Made by a program: the position numbers and the translations under genes. Positions 51,607 to 60,246 of a stretch of 64,000 nt of DNA are shown here, in pieces (the stretch's first letter is position 1; each line of letters starts with the position of its first letter). The notes under the pieces are model-generated. The model was not told the origin of the DNA, made no database searches, and saw only the letters and a program-made list of their open reading frames with translations. Source of the stretch: DATJPR01 sp963811705 (lineage in GTDB: Bacteria > Bacteroidota > Ignavibacteria > UBA10030 > UBA6906); assembly GCA_963811705.1 (NCBI GenBank), contig CAWESL010000007.1:248001-312000 (forward strand), read 5' to 3'.

Positions 51607-54342
51607 CTATGCCTTGCGTACCACAAAGTACGGCTGATTCGTCAGCTCCGCTTCGAACCCCGGGTACAGCCATGCCCTCTCCGGTTTTTCCCTCACTTCG
51701 AAATAATACTGGAGTGGATATACCGTGTCAGTATAGTCCGCCGGAATCGTCGCCCGATAGCTCGTGCCTGTCAATTGCATTTCCACTGTTTGATAGCGCT
51801 CGGCCTGGTTCACATGACGATAATACAACCGGACCGATGATACCGTGTTCTCGACCGAGAATTCGAGATCCAATGGTTCCCCTGCACGAAAATGTTCCGG
51901 TTGCACGTGGTAAGATGCCGGCACATCCCGTTTGGGATGTCCGACGGCTTCCTTAATGGCTGATCGCACGTTGTCCGTTTGATTCACGGCGCCGATATGC
52001 GTTCGGCCCAATTTCTCCTTCATCAAGTCAATATCCGCATCCATGGCAGGCAACCTGTCGAGCCAGTGTCCGCGGATGACACTGTCCTCGCCAACAGTAA
52101 TGTCAGGTTTGTAGATTTCCCGGGCACCGTTTGCAAGCTCGGCCCAGAAGCTCCTCGCCTTTTGATAATACTTCAGAGAAAACTCCAACGAGGTCCGGTC
52201 GCCGCTTTGTTCGTAGATCGCATAGAGAACGCCCGACCGGAACTTCGCGCCAAAGAAACGGCCCAAGCCAATCACGATGGCGGTATCAAAAGCCATCCGG
52301 CGGAATTCGGGACGCTGTCTCCCCTTCGACCTCGACTTTGCCTCCGCAAGGTGCTTGTCTGATGCATCAGCAAAGTCTTCTATCCATTGTGCATATTCTA
52401 TTGGCGTGTATTTGCCGCTGCGTTCACCCTTCAGCAACTCACTCGCAAAGTCATTGATCCGCAAGAACAATTGTGGATCCATCGGACTGACGTTGCCGAA
52501 GACTTTGGGTGAAGGGGTGTCAAAGAATGGATTGCTGTTGTTTGGATCAGGTATCGAGAGATTCGTGTACATCTCCGGCCAGTACAGATTGTTCGCAGCC
52601 GAGACCCCGTGGGTCGTCAGGACAATCGGAAGAATGCGGGAAGCGTTTGCCAGTGCCAATTCGACGGCCTCCGCTCCGTCACCGAATTGCGCGTTCAGGT
52701 AACGGCGCCATACATCCGGTTCAGTCTGCGGATTGTAGGCCAGTCTCCCAAAGACTCGAAGACTGTAGAGATATTTGTCCCAATCCCATCGGGGCTTTAA
52801 CGATGAATCCAAATAGGCACAGCGATCTCCGGCAATTCCTGACCCGCGACGCCCCTTGAACGATAGCGGTTCCATCAGTTCAACCCCCACGCTCCCGCAG
52901 AAGCTGAACGCCTTCGCGTGCGCTGCGCTCGTTTCCGGATCCCCCCAGAGCAGAAGTCGTTGCGTGCCCGGCCAGATTCTGTGCAGGACACCGTGATGAC
53001 GGTCTTCCTTGAGAAGGTCGCCATACCCGTACCGCATGAAACTGCGCGAACCGGCGCTCAGACTCATGAGCCCTTCTGCTTGTTGGCCCGGCTTGGGGAT
53101 TTCAAACGCACGAATGTCGGCCTGGTGATACGGCAGGCCAAGATGCTCGGCCCAGTATTTCGGAGAGACGTTGACCGGCATTCCTGTAGAGAGAGCGACA
53201 TCGATCATCGCTTGATTGATCCCTTTCGCATGCATATCGATCTCCACCGTTCGCCCGCACGTCGCCGCCCCGTCAAAGACAGTCTTCCAGAAGTTGTAAC
53301 TCCCTTCAGTAACACCGCTCTCTCCATGGATGCGGAATGTGACTCCGCTGATGGCTGGGCACGCCTGCAGAAGTTGGCGAAGAGCATCCCGGCAATACGG
53401 CCCGTGTGTCTCGTGCGTGAGTCCCTCGATGGTGTAATTTGGATGAGGGCTGTTTAGCCATTCGTATCCGTGCATCCAGAGACCCAATTGAAACTGAATC
53501 CCTCGCGCAACAGCCTGCTCGCTGATGTATTTCAGCGTTTCGAGATTCTTCTCTCGTTCTGCTTCCGGCAACTGCGGTACTCGAACGGCATATCCCGGGA
53601 CAGACAAAAAGAAGGGATACGCAAAAAGGAAATATGCATCGGTGACGTTCTGAAGAAAATCGTATCCGATACCCAAACCCAGGCTGAAGCGGTTAAAACG
53701 TTGCGTTGCCAGCATGGTGAAATATCGACCCCACATCTCGCGGTCGTAAAACCAGGGTTTGTCTTCTAATTCGCTGACAAACAGTCTGTTGAGACTGCGG
53801 GTGACATTCGCAGGCTGTTCAATGACCGGCTTCTGAATGGTAAGCGAGTCGAGTGGTTCAGAGGAATATCGGACTCTGTCTGCCAGTTCAAGCAGGGCAT
53901 AGACGATCCCCCGAACATCATATCCGCTCGCCAGCAGGACCTGTTTTCCGTCCGATATTCCCGGTACGAGAGCAAGGGCTTCATTCAAAGGCGGGATCGT
54001 CACTTTCGCATCGCCAAGGAACTGATGGGCAACGGAGGATGCCGACCCGGCAATGACGATGCACAAATCATCCTTCTTCGCCTGATCAATCCGCTCACAT
54101 CGGGATACGCGAATCCCCTCAGCCGTCAATGAATTCTCCAACTCTTTTGCGGCCCACTGCGACGGTTGCGCACCCGCAGTCTGGTCAGCGGGGTCAATGA
54201 CAAGAGAGACACCCTTGGTCTTGATATTTGCATACCCCAGGGAAGACGCCCACAGGGCAGAAACGCCGGCAATTTTCACAAACGATCGCCGGCTCATGCC
54301 GCGGCGATCGCCTGAGGACTCCTGAATCTCAAGGGGTGTCAT
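51607..54342 (-). CDS. Tat-exported putative glycoside hydrolase, GH67/GH20-like N-terminal fold
   Basis: A 911-residue protein with a twin-arginine signal (MSRRSFVKIAG from residue 16). Residues about 45-180 form a domain like the non-catalytic N-terminal alpha/beta domain of GH67 and GH20 enzymes (QWAAKELENSLTAEGIRV ... GYDVRGIVYALLELADRV). A TIM-barrel-like region follows, with TFRIHGESGVTEGSYNFW, VEIDMHAKGINQAMID and NVSPKYWAEHLG. A C-terminal Fn3/Ig-like domain ends it (EFSVENTVSSVRLYYRHV). It may act on glucuronate- or other uronate-containing glycans, but the family was not identified and catalytic residues cannot be assigned. It appears to be a single-gene unit. Confidence 0.65.
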   Translation of the reverse strand: MTPLEIQESSGDRRGMSRRSFVKIAGVSALWASSLGYANIKTKGVSLVIDPADQTAGAQPSQWAAKELENSLTAEGIRVSRCERIDQAKKDDLCIVIAGSASSVAHQFLGDAKVTIPPLNEALALVPGISDGKQVLLASGYDVRGIVYALLELADRVRYSSEPLDSLTIQKPVIEQPANVTRSLNRLFVSELEDKPWFYDREMWGRYFTMLATQRFNRFSLGLGIGYDFLQNVTDAYFLFAYPFFLSVPGYAVRVPQLPEAEREKNLETLKYISEQAVARGIQFQLGLWMHGYEWLNSPHPNYTIEGLTHETHGPYCRDALRQLLQACPAISGVTFRIHGESGVTEGSYNFWKTVFDGAATCGRTVEIDMHAKGINQAMIDVALSTGMPVNVSPKYWAEHLGLPYHQADIRAFEIPKPGQQAEGLMSLSAGSRSFMRYGYGDLLKEDRHHGVLHRIWPGTQRLLLWGDPETSAAHAKAFSFCGSVGVELMEPLSFKGRRGSGIAGDRCAYLDSSLKPRWDWDKYLYSLRVFGRLAYNPQTEPDVWRRYLNAQFGDGAEAVELALANASRILPIVLTTHGVSAANNLYWPEMYTNLSIPDPNNSNPFFDTPSPKVFGNVSPMDPQLFLRINDFASELLKGERSGKYTPIEYAQWIEDFADASDKHLAEAKSRSKGRQRPEFRRMAFDTAIVIGLGRFFGAKFRSGVLYAIYEQSGDRTSLEFSLKYYQKARSFWAELANGAREIYKPDITVGEDSVIRGHWLDRLPAMDADIDLMKEKLGRTHIGAVNQTDNVRSAIKEAVGHPKRDVPASYHVQPEHFRAGEPLDLEFSVENTVSSVRLYYRHVNQAERYQTVEMQLTGTSYRATIPADYTDTVYPLQYYFEVREKPERAWLYPGFEAELTNQPYFVVRKA

Positions 54343-54513
54343 TGATCATACCTTTCATCATCTGCTGATACAGGACCGATTCGAATATTTTCGCACCCAT
54401 GCGCGGTCGACTAAACACTTGTGAATGCGATCCCAATTACGTAAAATGGTTGCGCAGAGAGCTTCACTCCCGCTTCGCGTGCAACCCCCGAAAACTCTTG
54501 CGAGGAGTATCCC

Positions 54514-55254
54514 ATGAGCATGTCCCGCTACTGTATGACACTGGCATTCGGCGGTCTGGCTGTGTTGGCGTTCCAACCATCGTCTGCCGTTTCCGGCAGC
54601 CCTGCCCGCGGCAGTACGACCGTTGATACCACCCACAGCATCGCGCCGTACTTTACGCTGGCCGCTTCTGATGCCAAGGCACCAGACGCGGACGGCTTTC
54701 TCCAGCGCTGGTTGCTCCTCGAGCCGATAACCAAGCCGAACCGCACGAACACCGTGTTCACCGACAGCTACATCCGGAACGCATTCACGACCGAGTATTT
54801 TCCCAACCAATTCACCGTGATTCCGCACGACGGCGACAAGGTGACGGTTGACGGCGAGCAACTCGCATGGCACGCGCTGGACGCCACCAATTTCAATGTC
54901 AAGCTCTTTCGCTTTGCCTACGGCGAGAACAAGCGGACGTATGGCGTCCTGTTCTGGGCGGTTACCGTCGTCAACAGCCCGCGGGAGCTGAAGGACGTTC
55001 GCATGGCCGTCGGCTCCAATTCTGCATCCATGTGGTGGCTCAACAGCAAGGAAGCCGTCATACTCTCGGGCGATCGGCGCATGGTGATGGATGACTGCGT
55101 CTCCAAACGCGTCACACTCAACAAGGGCAGAAACGTCATCCGCGGCGCCGTTATCAACGGCCCGGGACTAAGCGATTTTTGCGTCCGCTTCATCGATGAG
55201 AATGGTAACCCGATCAAAGATCTCACCCAAAGCCTTGAGAACGTTGGGAACTAG
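54514..55254 (+). CDS. Secreted hypothetical protein in a GH43 operon
   Basis: A 246-residue exported protein, signal peptide about 1-26. The conserved-looking core includes FLQRWLLLEPITKPN, NQFTVIPHDGDKVTVDG, WHALDATNFNVKLFRFAYG, VGSNSASMWWLNSKEAV and RRMVMDDCVSKRVTLNKGRN. It resembles secreted proteins or domains linked to carbohydrate enzymes, with the feel of a PA14/beta-sandwich binding fold; no family name is certain. GAGGAG lies 6 bp before the start. The GH43 gene follows after 47 bp, probably in one operon, so an accessory carbohydrate-binding role is inferred. Confidence 0.75.
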   Translation: MSMSRYCMTLAFGGLAVLAFQPSSAVSGSPARGSTTVDTTHSIAPYFTLAASDAKAPDADGFLQRWLLLEPITKPNRTNTVFTDSYIRNAFTTEYFPNQFTVIPHDGDKVTVDGEQLAWHALDATNFNVKLFRFAYGENKRTYGVLFWAVTVVNSPRELKDVRMAVGSNSASMWWLNSKEAVILSGDRRMVMDDCVSKRVTLNKGRNVIRGAVINGPGLSDFCVRFIDENGNPIKDLTQSLENVGN

Positions 55255-55301
55255 GCAGCTTTCCAGAATCTTCTCTCAATCGTCTTGTTTCCGGAGGATA
55301 A

Positions 55302-56753
55302 ATGAAATCCCGCATTTTGGCAGCAGCGGTTCTGACCATGCTCTCTCTCTGGTTGCCAAGCCTGGTGTTCGCTCAGGGCGGCAAACCGTACATCCACGAT
55401 CCCTCGACCATCATGTTCTGCGATGGCAAGTATTACACGTTCGGCACCGGAAGTGGCGGCTTGATCTCCGACGACGGGTGGGAGTGGCATAGCGGCGCTG
55501 TGCGTCCCGGTGGCGGAGTAGCACCGGATGTCATCCACATCGGCGATCGCTACTACATGGCCTATGCCAAGGGAGGCGGAGGAATGTCCGGCGGACACGC
55601 GAGCAATGTCTACGTCATGTGGACAAAGACCCTCGACCCAAAATCCCCGGACTTCGGATTCAAAGACGAAACCCTCGTCGCCTCGTCGAATGGCGTTGAG
55701 GACTGCGATGCAATCGATCCCGCGTTCCTTCTCGATCCCACTGATGGGAGACTGTGGCTCACCTACGGAACATATTTCGGCTTCATCCGGCTTGTCGAGC
55801 TCGATCCAAAGACGGGGCTGCGCATGCCCGACAACCAGCCCCTGAACATCGCCATCGACTGCGAAGCCACCGCCATGATGTATCGCGACGGCTGGTACTA
55901 CCTGCTTGGCACGCACGGCACATGCTGCGACGGCCCCAATTCGACATACAATATTGTCGTGGGGCGCTCCAAGAAAGTAACTGGCCCCTACCTTGACAAC
56001 ATGGGAGTCGACATGCTTAAAGGCGGTGGCAAATTTGTGGTGGGTGCCAGCGGCCACGTTTTTGGGCCGGGTCACTTTGGATTGCTGGATCTTGGAGACG
56101 GCGTTCAAAAATTCTCCTGCCATTATGAGGCCGACCTGGACCAGGGTGGGCGGAGCGTCCTGGGCATTCGTCCGCTCCTGTGGAAAAACGGATGGCCCGT
56201 TGCCGGCGACAACTTCAGGGAAGGCACGTACGAGATCCAGTCCGAACGCAGCGGCTACGCCCTCGAATTGGCTGTGGATTTCGTGCGGATGGCGGTCGGC
56301 AGACCGTTCTTTCAACGCCCGCCTGATGAACCCGTAAAACCGATTCTACCGCAGGAGCTCGCCGACGTGTCAAAGAACTGGCCGACCGGCAACATCGATA
56401 TTCGCATCGGCGACTACATGGTCCGGCCCCATCAGAAGTGGACAATCACCCCAGTCGCCAACGTCGGCGGCTATCCCGGTTCGCCCTATTTCAAGATTAC
56501 GATCGCCGGAACGGATCGCGCACTGGCCGCTACCGCAGACGCGGAGGTTGTGGCGGTTCCCTCGTTTACTGGCGGTCCCGAACAATTGTGGCGCATTGAC
56601 CAGTTGATTGATGGCACATACCGCATCATGCCCAAGGTTGTGCCCAATTCCAAAGAACCACTGGCTCTGACTGCCGTTGGCGAGAGCACGCCTACGCTGG
56701 CCAAGTTCGACCCATCGAGCGACAAGTCGCGCTGGAACTTCAAAACGCCGTGA
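55302..56753 (+). CDS. Secreted GH43-like enzyme with C-terminal lectin-like domain
   Basis: A 483-residue exported protein. Signal peptide about 1-25; a five-bladed propeller with IHDPSTIMFCDGKYYTFGTG (candidate base Asp), DAIDPAFLLDPTDG (second Asp) and a Glu in the DCEATAMMYRDGWYYL blade, similar to endo-arabinanase-type GH43. From about residue 385 a beta-trefoil/ricin-like region is suggested by PHQKWTITPV, GPEQLWRIDQL and DKSRWNFK. It likely binds and cleaves arabinose-containing or other glycans. GGAGG lies 4 bp before the ATG. Convergent with the next gene, 26 bp apart. Confidence 0.8.
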   Translation: MKSRILAAAVLTMLSLWLPSLVFAQGGKPYIHDPSTIMFCDGKYYTFGTGSGGLISDDGWEWHSGAVRPGGGVAPDVIHIGDRYYMAYAKGGGGMSGGHASNVYVMWTKTLDPKSPDFGFKDETLVASSNGVEDCDAIDPAFLLDPTDGRLWLTYGTYFGFIRLVELDPKTGLRMPDNQPLNIAIDCEATAMMYRDGWYYLLGTHGTCCDGPNSTYNIVVGRSKKVTGPYLDNMGVDMLKGGGKFVVGASGHVFGPGHFGLLDLGDGVQKFSCHYEADLDQGGRSVLGIRPLLWKNGWPVAGDNFREGTYEIQSERSGYALELAVDFVRMAVGRPFFQRPPDEPVKPILPQELADVSKNWPTGNIDIRIGDYMVRPHQKWTITPVANVGGYPGSPYFKITIAGTDRALAATADAEVVAVPSFTGGPEQLWRIDQLIDGTYRIMPKVVPNSKEPLALTAVGESTPTLAKFDPSSDKSRWNFKTP

Positions 56754-56779
56754 AGAAGAGTCCCCGTTGTTGATGAACT

Positions 56780-59011
56780 CTACTTCCCAACGGACAGTTG
56801 TCGATACAGGACCGAATCGAGTTCCTGCAGGCCGGTGATGCTGTACAGGTGATTGGCCGAAATCCATGGAAGCCAGAACCGGTGCCCTCCGACGCCGCGT
56901 CCGGGACCGCCCGGCCCCATGCGCCATCCCTCCTGCTGAAATCCTGCGGCCTTCATGTCGTACATCCGACCCGGAAGTGCGACCATGGATTTTGTATCGT
57001 GGAGAAGCACCCGTGCGACGTCACGGTAGTGCTCGTCCTTCGTCTCCTTGTACAGCTTCGCATATGACGGCACGGCCCAATCCAGATACTCATCCGCGCT
57101 CCCGGCAACGCGCGCCGTGATGCCCTGAAGGCCGACGGTCGAGACGCCCTTTTTCCAGTGAAGATGCGCGTCGTCCGCATCGATGGGCATCGGCAAATTC
57201 CAGATCCAGATCCAGCTTTCGGCATAGTCCGCTGCCGCCTCCGCACGTTCCAGCCATTTGGGTTCCTTTGTTGAGTCATAGAGACTCAGGAAGGCCTCCA
57301 TGCTCAGCATCCCTGCTTCCTTGTCGGTGATATTCGGATTGTCGCTCGCACCTCCGACAAACAGTCCCCGATTCCCCCAGTTTTTCCAGACATAGTCAGC
57401 AGCGCGGATGGCCGCCTGCGTGTACTTCGGGTCGCCCGTTTCCTCGGACATGATGACAAGCAGCGGCACCGGAGAGTAGCTCGTCGTCCCGGTCGGTTCT
57501 GCGACTTCGCTGCTGCCGGGTTTCCATCGTCGCGGAAACGATCCATCCTCGCGTTGCTGCAGGATCAGCCAGTCGACGTAGGACTTGACCCAGTTGTACC
57601 ATTCCGGATGCTGGCGGTCGAGGGCGCGCTCGCGCCGGTACGCGCGCATCAGCACGCGCATGTCCTCGGTGGCGTTCCGCAGCCATGGGGCAAGCCAGAT
57701 GTGGTCCCAGGGTTTTCCAGTCGCAAGATCGTAGCCGGTTGCTTCGAGCGGCACCTTCGAAAGCGCTTTGATCATCGACGATATAATCGACAGGCCAAGT
57801 TTGCGCATCGTTTGCCCACGGGCCGTACTATCACGGTCTCCCTCGCGCAGCAATTGGTCAGCGCACTCGATATTCTTGCTTACGAAGCCCATCGCCGCCA
57901 TCGTCCAATTCCATTGAAGATGATTCGTATCGTACGTGGCGACCGCAAAAGGAATGGCCGCGCGCCCGTCAATGGTGGCGGCCTGGGCTGCCAGGTGATC
58001 GGTCAGGACACGACGCATTTGTTCGACGTCGATCAGGGTGACCGCGGGCCTCAACGTGCTCCATGCCCAACGCCAGGCATTCCGCGTCACGCTTCGAAAC
58101 GACTCGTTGGCGCCAAACCGGAAACGCACTTCGTAGCTGTGAGTAAATCCCTGAGCGATCGGATGAAAACGTCGAAACCACTTCGCTTCTTTCGGCGCAT
58201 TCGGGCCGAACGGGTACATGCTCATCGAGCCGGGAAACTGAAACCCGAACTCGATTGGTGCCCCGCGTGCCTGCCATGCCCCGAGGGCACCGAACTGAAA
58301 TCGGCCATCGGTCATCACCTCTTTCCTGAGCCTGGTTTCATCGACTGTCGATTCTCCATTCGGCGAAGGATCGAGCATGGCGACCGAGCAGCCATTGCTA
58401 AACGAGAGCGCGAACAGGGGAGCCGGAAGCATATCCTCGCGCAGGATGAAACGCCGCGCCGCGTAGTTCAACGTCCCGCCGGGCGAGCGATCGCCATCGT
58501 ATGTCGGGTCGCCGTACAATACGCTCGGCGCCAGGCAATTCACGTCAGACCAGTGCACGGACGAATCGACCGTGAACACGACCGATGAGTTGAAACCCCC
58601 TGGAGCATTCCCCGCCACTTCCACCGTTCTGCCCACCGAGAGCACGGCTCCCTTCAGGCTCCAGCGGTCGAGGAGACGGAACACGACGCTATCGCCAAAG
58701 TCGAGTTCGGCGCGGGCTTCGACTTCCGAATCGGATTGCCGGACCGTCGTGTACCCGGCCGCGATCTCGCGAACGTCTTTCTCCGATTGAAAGATTTCAA
58801 TCTTCGCGGGCTTCTGTTGTGCGAGCCGCGGGGCGTTCCCGCCGGAGATTTCGATTCCCCACCCGCCGCCTGCGTCGCGAACAAACGACACTGCCTCACC
58901 CGTCTGAAGACGTCCGAGTTCCAATCGATTGCTTTGTTGTGCAAACCCAACCGATACGATCAGACACAGACCGACTATGGCACTCTGGCCGAGCATCAAG
59001 GTGTTCCTCAT
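56780..59011 (-). CDS. Secreted six-hairpin ((alpha/alpha)6) protein
   Basis: About 743 residues: signal peptide (about 1-24 from the ATG at 59011), an N-terminal beta-sandwich (about 30-300) and a helical toroid (about 330-720) with YVDWLILQQREDGSFPRRW, YTQAAIRAADYVWKNWG, EAFLSLYDSTKEPKWLERAEAAADYAESW and similar helix pairs, as in six-hairpin glycosidases and lyases. The exact CAZy family was not recognised and no catalytic pair can be named. The frame opens upstream to 59209, overlapping the radical SAM gene end; that extension lacks a signal sequence. It is the last gene of a minus-strand arabinan/ester group. Confidence 0.75.
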   Translation of the reverse strand: MRNTLMLGQSAIVGLCLIVSVGFAQQSNRLELGRLQTGEAVSFVRDAGGGWGIEISGGNAPRLAQQKPAKIEIFQSEKDVREIAAGYTTVRQSDSEVEARAELDFGDSVVFRLLDRWSLKGAVLSVGRTVEVAGNAPGGFNSSVVFTVDSSVHWSDVNCLAPSVLYGDPTYDGDRSPGGTLNYAARRFILREDMLPAPLFALSFSNGCSVAMLDPSPNGESTVDETRLRKEVMTDGRFQFGALGAWQARGAPIEFGFQFPGSMSMYPFGPNAPKEAKWFRRFHPIAQGFTHSYEVRFRFGANESFRSVTRNAWRWAWSTLRPAVTLIDVEQMRRVLTDHLAAQAATIDGRAAIPFAVATYDTNHLQWNWTMAAMGFVSKNIECADQLLREGDRDSTARGQTMRKLGLSIISSMIKALSKVPLEATGYDLATGKPWDHIWLAPWLRNATEDMRVLMRAYRRERALDRQHPEWYNWVKSYVDWLILQQREDGSFPRRWKPGSSEVAEPTGTTSYSPVPLLVIMSEETGDPKYTQAAIRAADYVWKNWGNRGLFVGGASDNPNITDKEAGMLSMEAFLSLYDSTKEPKWLERAEAAADYAESWIWIWNLPMPIDADDAHLHWKKGVSTVGLQGITARVAGSADEYLDWAVPSYAKLYKETKDEHYRDVARVLLHDTKSMVALPGRMYDMKAAGFQQEGWRMGPGGPGRGVGGHRFWLPWISANHLYSITGLQELDSVLYRQLSVGK

Positions 59012-59163
59012 AAGAGTAGAATAGATGGGCCACCCGAGATTCAATTGTCGGGAGTTGAGACAGAATTCACGTTCTCTTCGATGCAAGTCAAGACTATGAA
59101 ACAGCGGGCAGACCCTGCGAGAGACCATCGAGCGTTTAGGCGCCCGTCTACAAAGTCGCGTGG

Positions 59164-60204
59164 CTATTCCCGGATTTCGGAAATATACTTTGCACCGCAA
59201 CGATAGCACACCGACAATGGCTTCTCACGCCGGTACGTGCGGAATCGCATTGCCCTCGGGCTGTTCCAGATTTCCTCGATGCTGGCATCCAGGACGCTTC
59301 CGATGGAATAGTCGGGAAAATCGACGCAGAAGTTCGCTTCTCCGTTCGGCTGGACATCAAGCAATCTTTCGACATTGAAACATGTAGGCGACCCAACCAG
59401 GGTGCTCTGATCCGCAAACCACGTCCGATACTCATCTTCAGTAAAAGGCATATACGGGAAATTCTGAATGCCGTCCAGGCTTCCGAGGTAGGCCCTCAAT
59501 TCCAGGCTGAATCTGCCAAACTCAACTCCGGAGTTCTCGCGGTGGAATCCTCTCCACGAGAACGGCGTACATTGGAAATTGTCTTGCAGGTCCCTCTCAT
59601 ATTGCTGCCCGATGGCGTTTGAAAAGTGGTAGTATGGAACAATGTTCACAGAAGAAATCGACAAGGTTCGCGCGACGTCTGCCATGGCCCCTACGGATGC
59701 ATAGTTGTCATTGCTGATCGTGAAACAAATGCTCTTGCTGATGGTATTGCCATAATTCTTCTCAAGTGATTGCAGCAACGCGATGTTCTCCCGGATCTTC
59801 GCAAAGCTCCCTTTGATTCCGCGTACGCTATCGTGAACGTCTTCCGGGCCGTCCACTGAGAACGTTATGTGCATTCGGCTGATCTTGCTGAGGTCGTCGG
59901 CAAAGCGCTCAAGAAGTGTTCCATTGGTATCAACGGAAAGAAAGATTCCCTTGCTGTTGACATACCGAAGCAGGTCGATGATTCCACCGAAGAGAAAAGG
60001 CTCCCCTCCTCTGATGAGGACGAAGCGGATTTTGTGACGCGCTGCCTCATCGACCAACCGCTTCCAGTCTCCCAGTTTCATTCGCGATCGCATGTCAACC
60101 GCATGATTTCGCACGTATCCTTCGTCGCTCCATTGACCGCACATGCGGCATCGGAGGTTGCAGGAGTTCGTAAGCGTGAATGACAGGAACTGCGGAAAAT
60201 CCAT
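59164..60204 (-). CDS. Radical SAM protein with SPASM-like C-terminus
   Basis: A 346-residue cytoplasmic protein. The 4Fe-4S site is CNLRCRMC at residues about 15-22, followed by RGGEPFLF (AdoMet-binding GGE) and a TIM-like barrel. The C-terminal CFNVERLLDVQPNGEANFCVDF and CYRCG hold Cys residues typical of SPASM/twitch auxiliary clusters. Such enzymes modify peptides or proteins, including anaerobic sulfatase maturation. No sulfatase or precursor peptide lies nearby, so the target is unknown. GGAGA lies 6 bp before the start. Odd for its place between two secreted hydrolase genes. Confidence 0.85.
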   Translation of the reverse strand: MDFPQFLSFTLTNSCNLRCRMCGQWSDEGYVRNHAVDMRSRMKLGDWKRLVDEAARHKIRFVLIRGGEPFLFGGIIDLLRYVNSKGIFLSVDTNGTLLERFADDLSKISRMHITFSVDGPEDVHDSVRGIKGSFAKIRENIALLQSLEKNYGNTISKSICFTISNDNYASVGAMADVARTLSISSVNIVPYYHFSNAIGQQYERDLQDNFQCTPFSWRGFHRENSGVEFGRFSLELRAYLGSLDGIQNFPYMPFTEDEYRTWFADQSTLVGSPTCFNVERLLDVQPNGEANFCVDFPDYSIGSVLDASIEEIWNSPRAMRFRTYRREKPLSVCYRCGAKYISEIRE

Positions 60205-60246
60205 CGCGATTCTCCGGAAATGAAAGGTGGTCGAACAGAAGAATCC

